Part shown: one piece after another, positions 61,329-64,000 of the stretch
Position numbering within the stretch: position 1 is the first letter of the stretch
Layout: each line of letters starts with the position of its first letter
From: Coriaria nepalensis
Taxonomy: Eukaryota > Streptophyta > Magnoliopsida > Cucurbitales > Coriariaceae
Direction of reading: 5' to 3'
Assembly: GCA_027186245.1 (NCBI GenBank)
Contig: CP114490.1
Coordinates: 6,146,501-6,210,500, forward strand
DNA length: 64,000 nucleotides
Notes under the pieces: generated by a model
The model's database searches: none
Seen by the model: only the letters and a program-made list of their open reading frames with translations
Told to the model about the DNA's origin: nothing
Translations under genes and position numbers: made by a program

Positions 61329-64000
61329 GAACCTCATTCAAATGGTTGAGTGGCTTCAGGAGACTTATTGAAGTGATTTTCAGATGAAATAAATGCACAT
61401 GTGTCCTACAAAGATCACTAGCAAGTTATGCACAAAATTTGTGTTTGATGTGCGATAATAGAATTCGTCGGAACCTCATTCATATGATTTAGTGGTTTAA
61501 AGAGTCTCATTGATTTGAGTTTCAGGTAAAACAAATGCACACATTTACTACAAAGATCATTAGAATGTATTGCCCGAAACTTGTGCCTGAAATACGAAAG
61601 TAGACTTCATTCGAACCTCTATCAAATGGTTAAGTGGCTTCAGGAGACTTATTGAAATGCGTTTCAGGTGAAATAAATGCACATGTGTCCTTCAAAGATC
61701 CCTAGCAAGTTATGCACAAAATTTGTGTTTGATGTGCGATAATAGAATTCGTCGAAACCTCATTCATATGATTTAGTGGTTTGAAGAGTCTCATTGATTT
61801 GAGTTTCAGGTAAAGCAAATGCACACGTTTACTACAAAGATCATTAGAATGTTTTGCCCGAAACTTGTGTCTGAAATACGAAAGTAGACTTCATTCGAAC
61901 CTCTATCAAATGGTTTAGTGGCTTCAGGAGACTTATTGAAATGCTTTTCAGGTGAAATAAATGCACATGTGTCCTTCAAAGATCCCTAGCAAGTTATGCA
62001 CAAAATTTGTGTTTGATGTGCGATAATAGAATTCGTCGAAACCTCATTCATATGATTTAGTGGTTTGAAGAATCTCATCGATTTGAGTTTCAGGTAAAAC
62101 AAATGCACACGTTTACTACAAAGATCATTAGAATGTTTTGCCCGAAACTTGTGTCTGAAATACGAATGTAGACTTCATTCGAACCTCATTTAAATGGTTG
62201 AGTGGCTTCAGGAGACTTATTGAAGTGATTTCCAGATGAAATAAATGCACATGTGTCCTATAAAGATCACTAGCAAGTTATGCACAAAATTTGTGTTTGA
62301 TGTGCGATAATAGAATTCGTCGGAACCTCATTCATATGATTTAGTGGTTTGAAGAGTCTCATTGATTTGAGTTTCAGGTAAAACAAATGCACACGTTTAC
62401 TACAAAGATCATTAGAATGTTTTGCCCGAAACTTGTGTCTGAAATACGAAAGTAGACTTCATTCGAACCTCTATCAAATGGTTTAGTGGCTTCAGGAGAC
62501 TTATTGAAATGCTTTTCAGGTGAAATAAATGCACATGTGTCCTTCAAAGATCCCTAGCAAGTAATGCACAAAATTTGTGTTTGATGTGCGATAATAGAAT
62601 TCGTCGAAACCTCATTCATATGATTTAGTGGTTTGAAGAGTCTCATTGATTTGAGTTTCAGGTAAAACAAATGCACACGTTTACTACAAAGATCATTAGA
62701 ATGTTTTGCCCGAAACTTGTCTCTGAAATACGAATGTAGACTTCATTCGAACCACATTTAAATGGTTGTGTGGCTTCAGGAGACTTATTGAAGTGATTTT
62801 AAGATGAAATAAATGCACATGTGTCCTACAAAGATCACTAGCAAGTTATGCACAAAATTTGTGTTTGATGTGCGATAATAGAATTCGTCGAAACCTCATT
62901 CATATGATTTAGTGGTTTGAAGAGTCTCATTGATTTGAGTTTCAGGTAAAACAAATGCACACGTTTACTACAAAGATCATTAGAATGTTTTGCCCGAAAC
63001 TTGTGTCTGAAATACGAAAGTAGACTTCATCCGAACCTCTATCAAATGGTTTAGTGGCTTCAACAGACTTATTGAAATGCTTTTCAGGTGAAATAAATGC
63101 ACATGTGTCCTTCAAAGATCCCTAGAAAGTAATGCACAAAATTTGTGTTTGATGTGCGATAATAGAATTCGTCGAAACCTCATTCATATGATTTAGTGGT
63201 TTGAAGAGTCTCATCGATTTGAGTTTCAGGTAAAACAAATGCACACGTTTACTACAAAGATCATTAGAATGTTTTGCCCGAAACTTGTCTCTGAAATACG
63301 AATGTAGACTTCATTCGAACCTCCTTTAAATGGTTGAGTGGCTTCAGGAGACTTATTGAAGTGATTTTCAGATGAAATAAATGCACATGTGTCCTACAAA
63401 GATCACTAGCAAGTTATGCACAAAATTTGTGTTTGATGTGCGATAATAGAATTCGTCGGAACCTCATTCATATGATTTAGTGGTTTGAAGAGTCTCATTG
63501 ATTTGAGTTTCAGGTAAAACAAATGCACACGTTTACTACAAAGATCATTAGAATGTTTTGCCCGAAACTTGTGTCTGAAATACGAAAGTAGACTTCATTC
63601 GAACCTCTATCAAATGGTTTAGTGGCTTCAGGAGACTTATTGAAATGCTTTTCAGGTGAAATAAATGCACATGTGTCCTTCAAAGATCCCTAGCAAGTAA
63701 TGCACAAAATTTATGTTTGATGTGCGATAATAGAATTCGTCGAAACCTCATTCATATGATTTAGTGGTTTGAAGAGTCTCATTGATTTGAGTTTCAGGTA
63801 AAACAAATGCACACGTTTACTACAAAGATCATTAGAATGTTTTGTCCGAAACTTGCGTCTGAAATACGAAAGTAGACTTCATTCGAACCTCATTCAAATT
63901 GTTGAGTGGCTTCATGAGACTTATTGAAGTGATTTTCAGATGAAATAAATGCACATGTGTCCTACAAAGACCACTAGCAAGTTATGCACAAAATTTGTGT
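61329..64000 (+). repeat. Regular 568-bp tetramer higher-order repeat
   Basis: Two dimer types alternate. Type 1 has A monomers with gaagtgatttt-agatg and tcctacaaag, starting at 61329, 62181, 62749, 63317 and 63885. Type 2 has A monomers starting gaacctctatc with gaaatgc-tttcagg and aagatccctag, at 61613, 61897, 62465, 63033 and 63601. Starts are exactly 568 bp apart within each type, except for one extra type 2 dimer at 61897-62180. B monomers share gatttagtggtttgaag or gtttaaag. The pattern is still running at the window end, so the domain continues beyond 64000. Confidence 0.92.
61897..62180 (+). repeat. Extra type 2 dimer inside the tetramer repeat
   Basis: Two type 2 dimers (61613 and 61897) stand next to each other, breaking the strict alternation once. 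The two are near identical, as expected from duplication of one dimer by slippage or unequal exchange. Confidence 0.88.

Larger units (their letters stand above)
1..64000 (+). repeat. Uninterrupted dimeric satellite array (142-bp A and B monomers, 284-bp dimer)
   Basis: Every part of the window reads as the same tandem repeat in one orientation. Anchors such as gaacctcatt recur every 142 bp and the A-specific string gagacttattgaaatg recurs every 284 bp (for example A starts at 580 and 864, B start at 722). A monomers carry aaatgcacatgtgtcc and an EcoRI-type gaattc near their end; B monomers carry aaatgcacacgtttac and end in tagacttcattc. Hand-built A and B consensus sequences match at 109 of 142 positions without gaps. 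GC is about 35% in both. No unique spacer, inverted segment or inserted element was seen. Known biology: monomers of 140-180 bp in long arrays are typical of plant and animal centromeric satellites. Centromere identity is inference; the species is not recognised. Confidence 0.98.

Noticed and set aside
1..64000. CRISPR array
   Set aside because: There are no short constant repeats separated by unrelated spacers. All sequence belongs to one 142-bp monomer family.
1..64000. Embedded transposon, retroelement fragment or terminal repeats
   Set aside because: I saw no interval that departs from the satellite consensus, no orientation switch, no long terminal repeat and no target-site duplication.
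1..64000. Human-type alpha satellite or another familiar satellite
   Set aside because: The monomer is about 142 bp, not 171 bp, and lacks a complete CENP-B box. Mealworm (Tenebrio molitor) is known for an abundant 142-bp EcoRI satellite, but as I recall that one is very homogeneous and not an A/B dimer, and I cannot confirm any sequence match.

Overview
The whole 64 kb window is one uninterrupted, head-to-tail tandem satellite DNA array. I find no protein-coding gene, RNA gene, transposon, CRISPR array or unique sequence. The basic unit is a monomer of about 142 bp in two alternating forms, A and B. My hand-built A and B consensus sequences align without gaps over 142 positions with 109 matches (about 77%), and each is about 35% GC. 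A and B together form a dimer of about 284 bp, so the window holds roughly 225 dimers (about 450 monomers), all in the same orientation.

An array of this length, with nucleosome-scale monomers and no interruptions, points to a eukaryotic chromosome, most likely centromeric or pericentromeric heterochromatin of a plant or animal. I do not recognise the species. Centromere function is an inference from architecture, not something the sequence proves.

Layout by higher-order structure (lags measured from shared private variants): 1-3400, about 1420-bp (10-monomer) repeats. 3401-6632, phase break and mosaic monomers with a 2284-bp-lag copied block. 6633-14370, 568-, 1703- and 2839-bp lags. 14371-19270, 1133- and 3117-bp lags. 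19271-25080, 2844-bp lag plus three nearly identical dimers. 25081-26640, a block shared with 47177-48410 about 22.1 kb away. 26641-32347, 284- and 853-bp lags ending in a 67-bp deletion. 32348-40850, mixed lags. 40866-44847, a clean tandem pair of 1991-bp (14-monomer) units. 44848-50050, a mixed zone with distant copies. 50051-56449, 1419- and 1707-bp lags. 56450-60929, a 1420-bp repeat with an internal 568-bp expansion. 60930-64000, a regular 568-bp tetramer repeat after a 104-bp deletion junction.

Nothing here works as a gene set. The story is how the array evolves: unequal exchange and conversion copy blocks in whole-dimer steps, so different neighbourhoods carry different higher-order periods, and some blocks recur 5 to 22 kb apart. 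The short open reading frames (up to 95 codons) are by-products of the repeat and recur only because the repeat recurs.
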